This document shows, one piece after another, positions 16,794 through 26,397 of a stretch of 64,000 bases of DNA (the stretch's first letter is position 1; each line of letters opens with the position of its first letter). Both the position numbers and the translations under genes were made by a program. The notes under the pieces were generated by a model. That model worked only from the letters and a program-made list of their open reading frames with translations. It was not told the DNA's origin and did not search any database. The DNA lies in the NCBI RefSeq assembly GCF_003967575.1, contig NZ_BIFT01000001.1, positions 1,736,001-1,800,000 of the forward strand. Reading direction: 5' to 3'. This stretch comes from Dictyobacter alpinus. GTDB lineage: Bacteria > Chloroflexota > Ktedonobacteria > Ktedonobacterales > Ktedonobacteraceae.

Positions 16794-18332
16794 TTACTCT
16801 AAATATCCTAGATCATACAGGCGACGACGTACAACAGGATCATCTTGTAGATTTGCAGCCGCTGAAACCTGTTGCTTGAATTGGTTTCGATCCTCGCTGA
16901 CAAATGCGGCCTGTAGCTCCTCGACCTGCTCAGGCAGGATACTACACAGATCAATCAATTCATCTGGATCTTCATAGACATCATAGAGTTCCAGTTTCTC
17001 TTCACCGGTTTTGATCAATTTATATCTTCCCTGCCAGACGGCCTGACGAGGTTGATCACAATGGTAGGCCTCAATCAGGTCGGGGCGGCGACGTTGCATA
17101 ACATTTAGTAAGTTCTGCGGGGTCACACCCGAGGCGAAAATGCGTTGCTGATCAGGATCGCTACTGACACTTTGGGCCAGGGTGTAAGCCTGCTCTGCGT
17201 CTGAGGCCTGTTCTGCCGCGGTTAACGCTGTATGGAAGATGCGTCTGGTTGAAACTACTTGCTCGCTAGTGGTCCCACGCGGAAAGGCTCCAGCAGGATC
17301 ACGAATAAGCAGAGGCACATGGACCAGGGTATTGTAGACAGCAATACTATGGCCCATCAACTGTTTTTCGCCGAGATGCTCGCCATGATCCGCGCAAATA
17401 ATCAACAGGCTACGATCCAGCACACCACTCGCCCGCAATTGCTCCAGGAAGGTACCAACAAGCTCATCCTGAAAGGCAACTTCAGCATCATACATGGCGC
17501 TCAGCAAAGCATAATCTTTAGCGTCCAACGCGCTTGTCAGGGGAGCCATCCATCCAAACACATCACTATTAAAATGTTGCAAAGCCTGACGCGTATGTCT
17601 GTCTTGCTGTACGCGTGGCGCAAAGCGTTCACGAAATCGAGGGGTGGCATGATAAGGCATATGCACCCCCATGAGATTGATAAAGCTGAAAACTGGTTGC
17701 CCTTGCTCGATACCTTTGCGCTCAATATGCAAGCTGGCCGCATCATTTAGGGATTTAGCCGTATTGCCTTTGAAACTAAGGGCCGTCTGCCAGAGTGGAG
17801 CCATCAGTGGCGAAAAGGATAGATCCAACAAGAGATCTGAATGGGCAAAAATATCCTGTAAACCGGTAATACCATTTGCCAGAAAACGCTTAAAGTGTTG
17901 ACGATAGCGGTCCAGCAGATGTTTTTGATCACCAGATTGATGGGGACGCGAGGTCATTAAACCACTGTAGTTCAGAAAACTATGGAATCCCCGCTGCAAA
18001 CCAGTATTGACGACCCCGATCAAAGGATTGTTACAAAAGGCAGCCGTAAAGTAGCCTGCCTGTCCAAGCCGTTCCGCCAATGTAGGTAATTGTCCCGGCA
18101 ATAGAGAGGATGCATGCAGCATCGTATGCTGATCTGGATATAATCCGGTAAACATAGAAGCATGTGACGGAACAGTCCATTGTGCGGTGGCATATGCATG
18201 TCGATAGAGCGTAGCATCTTGCGCCAGCTTATCCAGATAAGGGGTTGTTTCCTGTCTGTAGCCATAACATGACAGACGATCCAGGCGTTGAGTATCAAGT
18301 ACAAGTAGCACAATATCAGGTAACGTTGTCAC
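16794..18332 (-). CDS. Sulfatase-fold enzyme without the formylglycine cysteine
   Basis: A 512-residue protein of the sulfatase branch of the alkaline phosphatase superfamily: IVLLVLDTQRLDRLSCYGY (metal Asp), TVPSHASMFTG at the nucleophile, IICADHGEHLGEK (metal Asp/His). In true sulfatases the nucleophile motif reads C/S-x-P-S-R; here it is T-V-P-S-H, so no formylglycine can form. A Thr nucleophile is used by LtaS and phosphoethanolamine transferases of the same fold, so a phospho- or phosphoglycerol-transfer or hydrolysis role is more likely than sulfate-ester cleavage. No membrane helix is seen. The start is a GTG at 18332 after AGGAAAGG. First gene of an operon with lgt and the next phosphodiesterase. 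Confidence 0.82.
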   Translation of the reverse strand: MTTLPDIVLLVLDTQRLDRLSCYGYRQETTPYLDKLAQDATLYRHAYATAQWTVPSHASMFTGLYPDQHTMLHASSLLPGQLPTLAERLGQAGYFTAAFCNNPLIGVVNTGLQRGFHSFLNYSGLMTSRPHQSGDQKHLLDRYRQHFKRFLANGITGLQDIFAHSDLLLDLSFSPLMAPLWQTALSFKGNTAKSLNDAASLHIERKGIEQGQPVFSFINLMGVHMPYHATPRFRERFAPRVQQDRHTRQALQHFNSDVFGWMAPLTSALDAKDYALLSAMYDAEVAFQDELVGTFLEQLRASGVLDRSLLIICADHGEHLGEKQLMGHSIAVYNTLVHVPLLIRDPAGAFPRGTTSEQVVSTRRIFHTALTAAEQASDAEQAYTLAQSVSSDPDQQRIFASGVTPQNLLNVMQRRRPDLIEAYHCDQPRQAVWQGRYKLIKTGEEKLELYDVYEDPDELIDLCSILPEQVEELQAAFVSEDRNQFKQQVSAAANLQDDPVVRRRLYDLGYLE

Positions 18333-18618
18333 GGTAAACCTTTCCTGCTCTCAATCTTGAGCAGGCCTTTCAGTTGGATAGTGCACTTTATTACTTGAGT
18401 ATAGATAATCAGTGTTATTAATCTATTAAAAGCAAGTTAACAGCCAGCAGGAGTGATTACATTGGAGCACTTTCGCATAATCTGGTAATGAAACGCTACC
18501 ACAGACCATGACTCAAGCGTATATGTGTAAAGGGATAAAGACATTCGGTAAAATGGGACTGGTTTTCGTTCCATTTTGCTTGCTACAGTACAATAAACAG
18601 GCTTTGAGAGGCTGATGC

Positions 18619-20316
18619 ATGCAGAAAAAAATACCCCGTGTCAATAGATTTTCACAGCTGGTTCGCTCCTTCAGGGTGGTAAGGTTGCTGCTCTGGACCC
18701 TCTGGGTGATTTATCGCGAACGTCGGCGTGTGGTGAAGGCACGTGAACGCGGAAATTATGAGGTCCAGCCTAATACTGATGTTTTAATCGAGGTGCTGGT
18801 GGCTTTCCGCCAGACGGCGATTAAGCTGGGTGTGTTGATGATTAAACTGGGTCAGTTTATGAGTACACGCGCCGATCTGCTGCCAGAACGAGCGCTGAAA
18901 GTGCTTACATCCTTACAGGATGAGGTGCCACCTGAGTCCTTTGAGCATGTAGTGAGTGCAATTGAGGCTGAATATAAGAAGCCAGTAGGCGAGATCTTCA
19001 GCAAAATTGAAACGCAATGTGCGGCGGCGGCTTCTTTAGGACAGGTGCATAAAGCTGTGCTGGCCAAAACTGGCGAAACGGTGGCGGTGAAGGTTCAACG
19101 CCCCAATATCGATCAGTTGGTGATGATGGATTTGAATAGTCTACGTTTCGTGATCTGGGTGATTACGAAATTCGTAGATACCAGTTTTATTGATCTCAAG
19201 GGTTTCTATCGCGAGTTCCGGCGTACGGTCTATGAGGAAGTCGATTTTGTGACTGAGGCGGCTAATGCCAAACGCTTTAAAGAGATGTTCAAGGATGATC
19301 GCGCGATCTATATTCCTACCGTCTATGAGGAATATATCACCCGCCGCGTACTGGTCATCGAATGGATCGATGGTATCAAGTTAAATGATTATGCCGCCCT
19401 GGATGCGGCGAAGATTGATCGGTTACAGGTCGCGACCCGGACCGTGAATGCTTACTTCTACCAATTCTTTGAGGCTGGTTTCTTTCATGCCGATCCTCAT
19501 CCGGGTAATATTTTTGTGAAGGCCGGGTCTTCACCTGATGAGCCGGTCATTGCCTTTCTGGACTTTGGTATGGTTGGCTCGATTACCAAAGGTATGAAGC
19601 GCTCTCTACGCGATATCTTTCTGGGCTTTATTACGCGTGACGCTCACTTAATGGTTCAGGCGCTGAGCCGCCTGGGCTTTATCGGTGAGGGGGCTAATCC
19701 AGTGGCTATCGAGAAGGCTATCGCCTTGATACTTGAACAATATCATGGTGTGACCCTGGCACAGATGCGCGAATTAGAGATGGATGATATCGCACAGGAT
19801 ATGATCAATCTCCTCTATGGCCAACCTTTCCATATTCCAGCTCAGTTTGCGTTCACCGGTCGCGCGATCGGCACATTGCTGGGCGTCTCAACCGGATTGG
19901 CACCTGACTTCAATTTTATTGAGGTCGCGATCCCCTATGCTCGCGCCTTCCTGGGATTGGATGCGAACTCGATGCGCGATACATTACAAGAAGTATTGAC
20001 CCAGGTGTTAGAGAACGGCAAAGTCCTGCTAAGTCTGCCGCGTTCAGTAGAAAGTCTGATTACGCGCATCGACTCGGGGCAGATGGAGGTCAAACTGGCT
20101 AATCTCCCCCAGGTCAGAGGCAGACGAGGCCGCAATGGGAATGGTGGCGCCAGTGTCTCAATCCCTGGTGGAAGTGGTCGTGCCTCACTCTTCTTTATGT
20201 TTCTGGCATCTATGGGAAGTGGTGTCTATCTGACCACCACCCATTTAGATATACCTGGCTGGTTCTGCCTCGGCTTAGCGGCGGTAACAGCCCTGGGCAT
20301 GCTCTTCAGGCGCTAA
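18619..20316 (+). CDS. ABC1/AarF/UbiB-family atypical kinase
   Basis: A 565-residue protein of the ABC1 family, atypical kinase-like ATPases tied to quinone or isoprenoid lipid metabolism. It has the family N-terminal region KLGVLMIKLGQFMSTRADLL, the Ala-rich nucleotide loop AAASLGQVHKAVL followed by VAVKVQRP (Lys), and the catalytic/metal motifs FHADPHPGNIFV and LDFGMVG. Near the C terminus (about residues 515-560) are two likely membrane helices, as in UbiB and plant ABC1K proteins. The gene is alone on its strand. Its 286-bp upstream gap, shared with the divergent sulfatase-like gene, holds an imperfect inverted repeat around 18550-18578. Confidence 0.92.
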   Translation: MQKKIPRVNRFSQLVRSFRVVRLLLWTLWVIYRERRRVVKARERGNYEVQPNTDVLIEVLVAFRQTAIKLGVLMIKLGQFMSTRADLLPERALKVLTSLQDEVPPESFEHVVSAIEAEYKKPVGEIFSKIETQCAAAASLGQVHKAVLAKTGETVAVKVQRPNIDQLVMMDLNSLRFVIWVITKFVDTSFIDLKGFYREFRRTVYEEVDFVTEAANAKRFKEMFKDDRAIYIPTVYEEYITRRVLVIEWIDGIKLNDYAALDAAKIDRLQVATRTVNAYFYQFFEAGFFHADPHPGNIFVKAGSSPDEPVIAFLDFGMVGSITKGMKRSLRDIFLGFITRDAHLMVQALSRLGFIGEGANPVAIEKAIALILEQYHGVTLAQMRELEMDDIAQDMINLLYGQPFHIPAQFAFTGRAIGTLLGVSTGLAPDFNFIEVAIPYARAFLGLDANSMRDTLQEVLTQVLENGKVLLSLPRSVESLITRIDSGQMEVKLANLPQVRGRRGRNGNGGASVSIPGGSGRASLFFMFLASMGSGVYLTTTHLDIPGWFCLGLAAVTALGMLFRR

Positions 20317-20345
20317 TGCATAGATAGTGCAATGAGCATATAAAT

Positions 20346-20387
20346 AGCAAAGGGGAGAGGCGATCGAAATGGCCTCTCCCCTTTGCT
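20346..20387. terminator. Convergent-gene terminator hairpin
   Basis: A perfect stem of 16 bp (AGCAAAGGGGAGAGGC and its complement) with a 10-nt loop lies between the convergent kinase and MBL genes. There is no clean T-run on either side. Confidence 0.65.
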
Positions 20388-20405
20388 GGTATTGTGGTAG
20401 ACGAT

Positions 20406-21206
20406 TCAGGAGAGCGGGCGCCAATGGTCGTTATGGTCATGCTTTACACGGCCTTCACGCTCTAGTTTGAGGAGATGGGCGGTGACTGATTGGGCGGCAA
20501 CTGGATGGAGTTGTGGATCAACATCGCGATAGATCTGCTGCACGATGAACATCAGATTGCAGCCAGCCGGTTGCAGGCACAAGGTGGCGAGGATCTGTTG
20601 CTCGCGTTGCAGGCGATGCTGAATATACATAGCCAGGCGCTCCTGTGGATCGGTGATGCGCGGTCCATGTGCCGGGACGATCTCTTTGAGGTCGAGTGAT
20701 TGCAGGCGTTCTAGCGAGCGTAGATAATCCAGCATATCTCCTTCCGGCGGCGCAATAACAACCGTACCGCTACCGGCTAACAGATCGCCCGCGAATAAGA
20801 TGCGCTCTTTCTCCAGCAAAAAGCAGAGATGGTCGAAACGATGGCCAGGCGTGTGGAGGGTGCGCAAGGTATCATTGCCAGCCGGAATGATCATGCCATC
20901 GCGTAACTCTTCATCCGTGCATGGGGCACCGATACGACTAAAAGCATAGACATAGACATTCAGCATTCTGCACAGCGCCTCCGCACCGTCCTGGTGATCA
21001 GGATGTCCATGGGTGATCAGCACCCGGCGAATACCGCCACGTGACTCGCCAGCGCGGATAATCGCCTCTAAATGTGCCTGATCCTCAGATCCTGGATCAA
21101 TCACGGTTGCACCCTCAATGCCACCACCTAATACAATTGTGTTGGTGCCATCGCCAGTCATGATTGATGCATTGGGCGCTAGAATGGTGGTAAACAGCTC
21201 GCGCAT
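20406..21206 (-). CDS. Metallo-beta-lactamase-fold hydrolase
   Basis: A 266-residue protein with the MBL metal motif THGHPDHQDG (His66, His68, Asp70, His71), LHTPGHRFDHL (third His) and LFAGDLL (bridging Asp). The C-terminal helical part, from about residue 190, resembles the winged-helix-like tail of LACTB2-type hydrolases. AGGAGAG lies about 9 bases before the ATG. The NUDIX gene upstream ends 30 bp away on the same strand, so the two likely form an operon. LACTB2- and NUDT19-like proteins are often neighbours in bacteria; hydrolysis of thioesters, RNA or nucleotides is possible. Confidence 0.88.
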   Translation of the reverse strand: MRELFTTILAPNASIMTGDGTNTIVLGGGIEGATVIDPGSEDQAHLEAIIRAGESRGGIRRVLITHGHPDHQDGAEALCRMLNVYVYAFSRIGAPCTDEELRDGMIIPAGNDTLRTLHTPGHRFDHLCFLLEKERILFAGDLLAGSGTVVIAPPEGDMLDYLRSLERLQSLDLKEIVPAHGPRITDPQERLAMYIQHRLQREQQILATLCLQPAGCNLMFIVQQIYRDVDPQLHPVAAQSVTAHLLKLEREGRVKHDHNDHWRPLS

Positions 21207-21236
21207 GATTTTTGCTCTCCTGTAACCGGGTATCGA

Positions 21237-22016
21237 TTAAGATTGGCTCGTTTCTTCCGGTAAAATAATCTGACTCTCGCCTGCTTCTTTCACAATTACT
21301 GGTCGGTGTGTCTGCACATAGCGCTGCTCAGTCGCGCTTAGTGCCTCCGCCACCGAGGTAAAGACCGCCAGTTCACGCAATTGATAGATCGTTGGAAAGG
21401 CCAGATCAAACGTGCCAGCCGCATAGCGCTCCAGGGCCTGTCCAGCGCCAATCCAGATGCCATCGGTGGTTTCGATCTGATCATAAGCCGCCTCCTGGCT
21501 GGTAGGACCAGAAGCCAGAAAAAAATGGGTGTCATAGCGCCTGGGAGACGCTTCGGGCGTAATCCAATGCGAAAAGTAATATAATTGATCAGTGGCCAGC
21601 AGCAGTTGCTCGACCCGCAATAATTGTTCCATCGATCCTTGCTGATCATGGAAGTTCTGCCGATGTAGTTGAAAACGCGCGAGTGAGCTCTCCTCAATGG
21701 CTAACATGCTCTGCTGATTGGTATATGCAAGCAAGATATTGGCCTCTTCAAACAGCTCGCGGAGCGCCGCCGCCCGCAAACCAGTTCCTAGCCTGGTACG
21801 CTCCTCGGGATCGGCCCCCGTTGGAACAATCGGCCGACAAAGATCTGGTTGAAGTTCAATATGATGATCTTCTTCCGCCACCGCCCCGCCAGGAAATACA
21901 TAGACATCCGGCATAAATGCACTTTTAGACGAGCGTCTGACCATAAATATCTCCATGCTCGCCCGGGTATCACGCAGCAACATCACTGCCGCCGAGGGTC
22001 TGGGTTGTACTGGCAT
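21237..22016 (-). CDS. NUDIX hydrolase
   Basis: A 259-residue protein. The NUDIX box is spread over the VFPGG segment and LRAAALRELFEEANILL (the RE-x2-EE core holds the Mg-binding glutamates). An insert between VFPGGAVAEED and the helix, and the overall length, resemble NUDT7/NUDT19-type CoA or nucleotide diphosphatases. It is first in an operon with the MBL hydrolase. GGAGA precedes the ATG. The substrate cannot be read from the sequence. Confidence 0.88.
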   Translation of the reverse strand: MPVQPRPSAAVMLLRDTRASMEIFMVRRSSKSAFMPDVYVFPGGAVAEEDHHIELQPDLCRPIVPTGADPEERTRLGTGLRAAALRELFEEANILLAYTNQQSMLAIEESSLARFQLHRQNFHDQQGSMEQLLRVEQLLLATDQLYYFSHWITPEASPRRYDTHFFLASGPTSQEAAYDQIETTDGIWIGAGQALERYAAGTFDLAFPTIYQLRELAVFTSVAEALSATEQRYVQTHRPVIVKEAGESQIILPEETSQS

Positions 22017-22315
22017 CCCTGATTCTCCAATTCTTTATTCCGCGCTACTACTCTTGAACTGCAGCTTCTTACAATAGAACACGTATCCAGAGAGGGCACT
22101 TGAAGTCATTTTGGTGTTAGCAAGCGCTTAAATCTGGTAAGATCTACAAAATCCGACCACATTTATGTATATTATCATAGAGACAGATGTTGTATGCTCA
22201 AAATAATCTTAGTAGGGCGCGAGGCAAAGCCGCTAGGAATTTCTCAAGTTCTTACGCGGAGAGATGTGGTGGGAGAATGATAGTCCCTGACTATAGACGC
22301 GCATTGAACTATTTC

Positions 22316-22324
22316 TGGTATAAT
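22316..22324 (+). promoter_or_regulatory. Extended -10 promoter for aroE
   Basis: TGGTATAAT fits an extended -10 (TGnTATAAT), about 63 bp before the aroE start, in a 370-bp divergent gap that otherwise shows no gene. No good -35 is visible. Confidence 0.5.
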
Positions 22325-22386
22325 TTATAACAGAAGCCATCAGGCGATGAGCAGCTCGCCTTCAACATATAGAAAATGGTGCATGG

Positions 22387-23271
22387 ATGTCTATGAATCA
22401 GCAGACGTTAGTGCAAACAGTACAACAATTACATGTAGGGTTGATAGGTGATCCCGTGGCGCATTCTTTCTCGCCACGTTTTCAACAGCCCGCCTTTGAT
22501 GCGCTGGGTATCCCAGCGCATTATGAACTCTGGCACACACCCGCTAAACAGCTGGTGGAGCGGATACGCTCGCTTTGTGAGCCAAATTGCCTGGGGGCAA
22601 ATGTCACAATCCCACATAAAGAAGCAGTCCTACCTTTGATCGATAAGATTGATCCACTTGCCGCTCGTATCGGCGCGATTAATACTATTGTTCATCGTGA
22701 TGATTATCTGTATGGCTATAATACCGATGCGATGGGACTCCTATACGCGCTACATGAACATGGGTTGGGCGAGATGAGGCAACGCAAGGTTTCTCTGAGA
22801 GGTCATACAGCCATCCTGCTAGGAGCCGGCGGCGCGGCCCGCGCGGCGGCTTTTGCTCTGGTCGAGGCAGGCATTGAACAATTAATCATTCTTAATCGTC
22901 ATCTGGAACGTGCCCAGATGCTGGCTTCCGATCTATTACAATACTATGATCGACCGATCTTTAGCCTTAATGATCCTTCTTTTCTGATTCCGCGTACCTC
23001 GTCGATCATTATTAATGCGACCTCAGTAGGCCTGCACGAAGATATCAGTCCATTACCGCCTGAGATCCTCTCGCATTTTGATCCTGATACCTTTATCTAC
23101 GATATGATCTACAATCCTTCACAGACCTACCTGCTCTGTCAGGCACGTCTGATGGGCTTTGAGACCGCTAACGGACTCTCTATGCTCCTGCACCAGGGAG
23201 CCCTGGCCTTTACGCTCTGGACCAACCGTTCAGCACCAATTGAGATCATGCGCCAATCATTAATTCTATAG
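22387..23271 (+). CDS. aroE: Shikimate dehydrogenase
   Basis: A 294-residue protein, slightly longer than the usual 270-280. It reduces 3-dehydroshikimate to shikimate with NADPH, in the aromatic amino acid pathway. The substrate-binding motif GDPVAHSFSP (about residues 21-30), ANVTIPHKEAV with the catalytic Lys, and AINTIV are present. The cofactor loop GAGGAARAAA, LNRHLERAQ and NATSVGL follow. Two in-frame ATGs (22387 and 22393) are possible; neither has a strong ribosome-binding site. It is a single gene and no other shikimate genes are nearby. Confidence 0.94.
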   Translation: MSMNQQTLVQTVQQLHVGLIGDPVAHSFSPRFQQPAFDALGIPAHYELWHTPAKQLVERIRSLCEPNCLGANVTIPHKEAVLPLIDKIDPLAARIGAINTIVHRDDYLYGYNTDAMGLLYALHEHGLGEMRQRKVSLRGHTAILLGAGGAARAAAFALVEAGIEQLIILNRHLERAQMLASDLLQYYDRPIFSLNDPSFLIPRTSSIIINATSVGLHEDISPLPPEILSHFDPDTFIYDMIYNPSQTYLLCQARLMGFETANGLSMLLHQGALAFTLWTNRSAPIEIMRQSLIL

Positions 23272-23296
23272 TACCCGGATTCTGGAGATCCATAAC

Positions 23297-25690
23297 TCAA
23301 TTATCGATGGCTTCATACTGCACAGCTCCATTATCAATAATATTGATCTGGTAGATTTTTCGGCCAGGGAAGGCTTTTTGTAGCTGCGCATATTGGGTGG
23401 GATCACCAGCCAGCGCATAGATCACGTCGCTGTGCATTGCGGGATCATTGAGGGGAAAAAGGACCATCTGGTACAGGTAGGAATTACTGGTAACCACGAT
23501 GGCATTGTGCAGTTTAGACTGATAAATTGTGTTCACATCGATCGGATAACTTATGGGCGCGCCACTATAATTTTTATAGACGACTGTCTGACGCGGTAAG
23601 TAGTAAATGAGATTACAAGCCAGCAGGCAGCCTACCAGCAGGGCTGTGGGCAGGCTCCAGCGCGATGAGTAGGATGTAACCTGGTTGGGGAAGTTATACG
23701 TATGCCACTGCGCAATCCTATCCCCCAGTTTTTGCCCCAGTAGCGCCAGCGTTATGATACCCCTGGCTGTCAGGCACAGTAAAAATGGTAAGGTCTCAAA
23801 CAGGTAACGTGGTCCCAGATAGATGCCGTGATAAAAGTAGCCGACATAGGCTCCAACCATGCTAACCAGACATCCTAACAGCAGCCAATCGATCAGTCTG
23901 GCTTGCCGGGTAATAAAGGGGATGGCGATAAAAGCCAATGTGGTATAGAAGGGCCAGCCATAGAGATCAATGGCGAGACTGGTTAAGAGCTCATCAAGAT
24001 TAACCAGACCAGCGGCCAGCGTATGTTGTCCATAAAAGCCGATCCCCGGACCAAATCCCCAGGTGTCAGCCGCGTAAAACAGGGTCCGTGGTGAGATAAA
24101 GATATTATGGGTAAGCAGAAGGTTGAAGCCCAGGCTGATGGCCACGAAGCAGAGGGCAAGGCCCAATGCGATCAATAAGGCGCGCCACCAGCGCCGCCAG
24201 TATAACCGCACCTGTGACCAGCAGAGCACGATACTACTGCCGGCAACCAGTACTATCCATAGAATGCCCACCAGGTCGCGGGTTAAGGCCGCCAGACCAA
24301 AGCAGATGCTGGCTAACCAGATATTCCAGGCCGCTCCTCCCTGCAAGAAACGCAGCAAGGCCCACCAGCCCCAGACCAGATAGAAGAGCGCAATGGCATG
24401 GCTAAGATAGCTAGCGGCCAGATAGCTATAAAAAGGTGAGAGTGTACCAAGTATTACAGCCAGGCTCGCGATCTGACGATTATAGAGACGCGCCAGCACG
24501 AATCCGCTTCCTAGCAGCGCCAGCGTCCCACAGAGCGGCTCAATCACCCAGGGATGTCCCAGCCACATACCAGGCGTAAGCGTCAGGGCCGTTCCCAGCG
24601 GATATTGGGCAAACCATTGTCCAGCAAATTGCAGCATAAAGGGACCAGGAAACAACGTAGCGGCCGGAGGGAGCGGCGCGGCGAGTTGACCATGCGCATA
24701 GATTTTAGCGGCAAAGAAGTACGCATTGGCATCATAGATATGCGGCATACCATGATATTGCACTCTGGCAATCCACAGGACGAAGCAGAGAGAGCCCAAC
24801 AGACACATCAGCGCGAATGGGTGCACAGCATTGATCAGGGCCATCCATGCTCGCCTGAACACATTTAAGGGGGGTCGATTGGCTACTGTGGTCCCTCCAT
24901 TCACATTCCTACGCAACCTGAAGATATCCAGGCGTCCACCCAATGCTCTACGAAGAAAGGCCAGCACTATATCACCGGCGATACACAGAATGAGCAGGAC
25001 AAGAGACCAGAGTAGGGTACGCACGATAAAACTAAGTACCATGGCCGCAAAGGGCAAAGGGTCCTGTGGAAAGTAGGCCCGTCCAATCTCTTTTTCGTCG
25101 GACAGGCCTAGTGGACTACCGGTGGCGTTCATAAAGCGATCATTGCGATTCAAGGTGATATGCACACTTGAATGATCCTTCATCACCAGTGTCAGTGTGC
25201 GCGGCGTCTCTGGACGTTGCAATTGCACATGGACATAAAATAATGGATCGCTTGGAAGTGGAATTGATGCTCCAGGCTTTAAAGGATAAGAGCTTGTCTG
25301 AGATTGCTGAGGACGCTCTATGCGTAGATCACGCCACATGCTGGTGCCAGCCAGATCACGCATCCAGGCCTGAAAACGGTAGTAGGGAGAAGTGGCAAGT
25401 TGATGAAAATAGTTGCTATCTAATGAGAAATTATTCGTGCTATCGGTTCCATCCATCTGATATTCATGTAGAACTGGATCCTGATCGGCAAAAACGAGGT
25501 ATTGCGGGGTGCCAACTTTGCCAAGGTCAAGAGTAGTGCTGCCCGCATGCACCTGCAAAGATTGGTTACGCATGGCTAAAGTTACCGGCAACGTAAATTG
25601 ATAGCATGCTCGATCAAGCCAAAGTAAGAGCATGGCTAGTATGATCAGGCCTGCTAGATTCCACCACCTATACTTAGAAAGCCACTTCAT
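23297..25690 (-). CDS. Polytopic membrane protein, GT-C glycosyltransferase-like
   Basis: A 797-residue protein with an N-terminal helix (about 12-30), an extracytoplasmic domain (about 35-210), then many membrane helices (about 215-690) and a short C-terminal soluble domain. The loop after the helix near residue 310 reads PHIYDANAYFFAAKIYAHG, followed by FAGQWFAQYPLGTALTL. This is the shape of GT-C (GT39/ArnT/PMT-like) enzymes, where an acidic residue in the first outer loop is catalytic; here the candidate is the Asp in YDAN. Such enzymes use polyprenyl-phosphate sugars outside the membrane. No nearby gene names the acceptor. Assignment to GT-C is by pattern only. Confidence 0.65.
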   Translation of the reverse strand: MKWLSKYRWWNLAGLIILAMLLLWLDRACYQFTLPVTLAMRNQSLQVHAGSTTLDLGKVGTPQYLVFADQDPVLHEYQMDGTDSTNNFSLDSNYFHQLATSPYYRFQAWMRDLAGTSMWRDLRIERPQQSQTSSYPLKPGASIPLPSDPLFYVHVQLQRPETPRTLTLVMKDHSSVHITLNRNDRFMNATGSPLGLSDEKEIGRAYFPQDPLPFAAMVLSFIVRTLLWSLVLLILCIAGDIVLAFLRRALGGRLDIFRLRRNVNGGTTVANRPPLNVFRRAWMALINAVHPFALMCLLGSLCFVLWIARVQYHGMPHIYDANAYFFAAKIYAHGQLAAPLPPAATLFPGPFMLQFAGQWFAQYPLGTALTLTPGMWLGHPWVIEPLCGTLALLGSGFVLARLYNRQIASLAVILGTLSPFYSYLAASYLSHAIALFYLVWGWWALLRFLQGGAAWNIWLASICFGLAALTRDLVGILWIVLVAGSSIVLCWSQVRLYWRRWWRALLIALGLALCFVAISLGFNLLLTHNIFISPRTLFYAADTWGFGPGIGFYGQHTLAAGLVNLDELLTSLAIDLYGWPFYTTLAFIAIPFITRQARLIDWLLLGCLVSMVGAYVGYFYHGIYLGPRYLFETLPFLLCLTARGIITLALLGQKLGDRIAQWHTYNFPNQVTSYSSRWSLPTALLVGCLLACNLIYYLPRQTVVYKNYSGAPISYPIDVNTIYQSKLHNAIVVTSNSYLYQMVLFPLNDPAMHSDVIYALAGDPTQYAQLQKAFPGRKIYQINIIDNGAVQYEAIDN

Positions 25691-25805
25691 ATAACATTAT
25701 TTCTCTACCCAGGGGTTCTAACTACTACAAGATCAACCATTCACCATATTTGAATGCGCGCACCATTATAAGCTTGAATGATCAAGTCTGTCAAAGCAAA
25801 CTCGA

Positions 25806-25920
25806 TGTAACGATATTTCATACCCAACCATGATCATAATTGGGTACCTTCACGTGGGCCAAGGAGACGTCAAAGTCCCTGATCATGACCATGTTAGGGA
25901 TGAAGTAGCAGGACGTGAGA
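25806..25920. repeat. Solo copy related to the flanks of the 151-bp repeats
   Basis: The segment with CATACCCAACCATGATCAT, TTCACGTGGGCCAAGGAGAC and ACGTGAGATG resembles the sequences just outside the inverted-repeat elements at 53.0 and 57.6 kb, but lacks their core (GGCAACCCGCAAGGGGATTG). It may be an empty or deleted copy. It lies in the 707-bp gap before 26398. Confidence 0.45.
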
Positions 25921-25968
25921 TGGATTGGATGCGACGCCGAGCATACGTGGAGTGGTGGCACCAGCCAG

Positions 25969-26252
25969 CGTTTCGTACGTGGAGTGGGCGCCACACGCAA
26001 GGCCGCACTGCTGAGTTTACGTGAGCCAACGTGCAAGAACGACTCGCAGTGCTGTGGCGCCTACACGAATCATTTTTCTTCAAGCCTAATTAATTGGGAA
26101 CGTTTGGCGATGCTTAAACGTTCCCAATTAATTAGGCAACACCCAACGTAATTCGTGTAGGCGCCACAGGCATGCATGCTTTTATGCATGTATCGCCGTT
26201 TACCAAGCCGCATGCCGGCCTCGCGTGTGGCGCCTACTCCACGTATGAAACG
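25969..26252. repeat. Nested-hairpin repeat element, copy A
   Basis: A non-coding 284-bp element with imperfect terminal inverted repeats of about 37 bp (CGTTTCGTACGTGGAGTGGG... outward on both sides). Each end forms an arm hairpin closed by GGCGCCACA/TGTGGCGCC, one with inner GCACTGC and one with inner GCATGC pairing. Inside, TGTGGCGCCTACACGAAT faces its inverse. The centre is a perfect 22-bp hairpin (GCCTAATTAATTGGGAACGT..., with loop GGCGATGCTT). Copies B and C keep the same architecture. Confidence 0.85.
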
Positions 26253-26397
26253 TCCGCTTCTCACGCCACCCGACGTACGCAACGCCTGCTTCTCGCGTTG
26301 TCCCATCCAGGTCACTCCTCGTTTCGGAATATTGTAGAATGGATGATACCTTTCCTACCTGATGGGTAGCAGCACGCGTTAAAAGGAGATATTTTTT

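Noticed and set aside
16794..18332. True sulfatase
   Set aside because: The Cys or Ser that becomes formylglycine is replaced by Thr and the following Arg by His, so sulfatase chemistry is unlikely.
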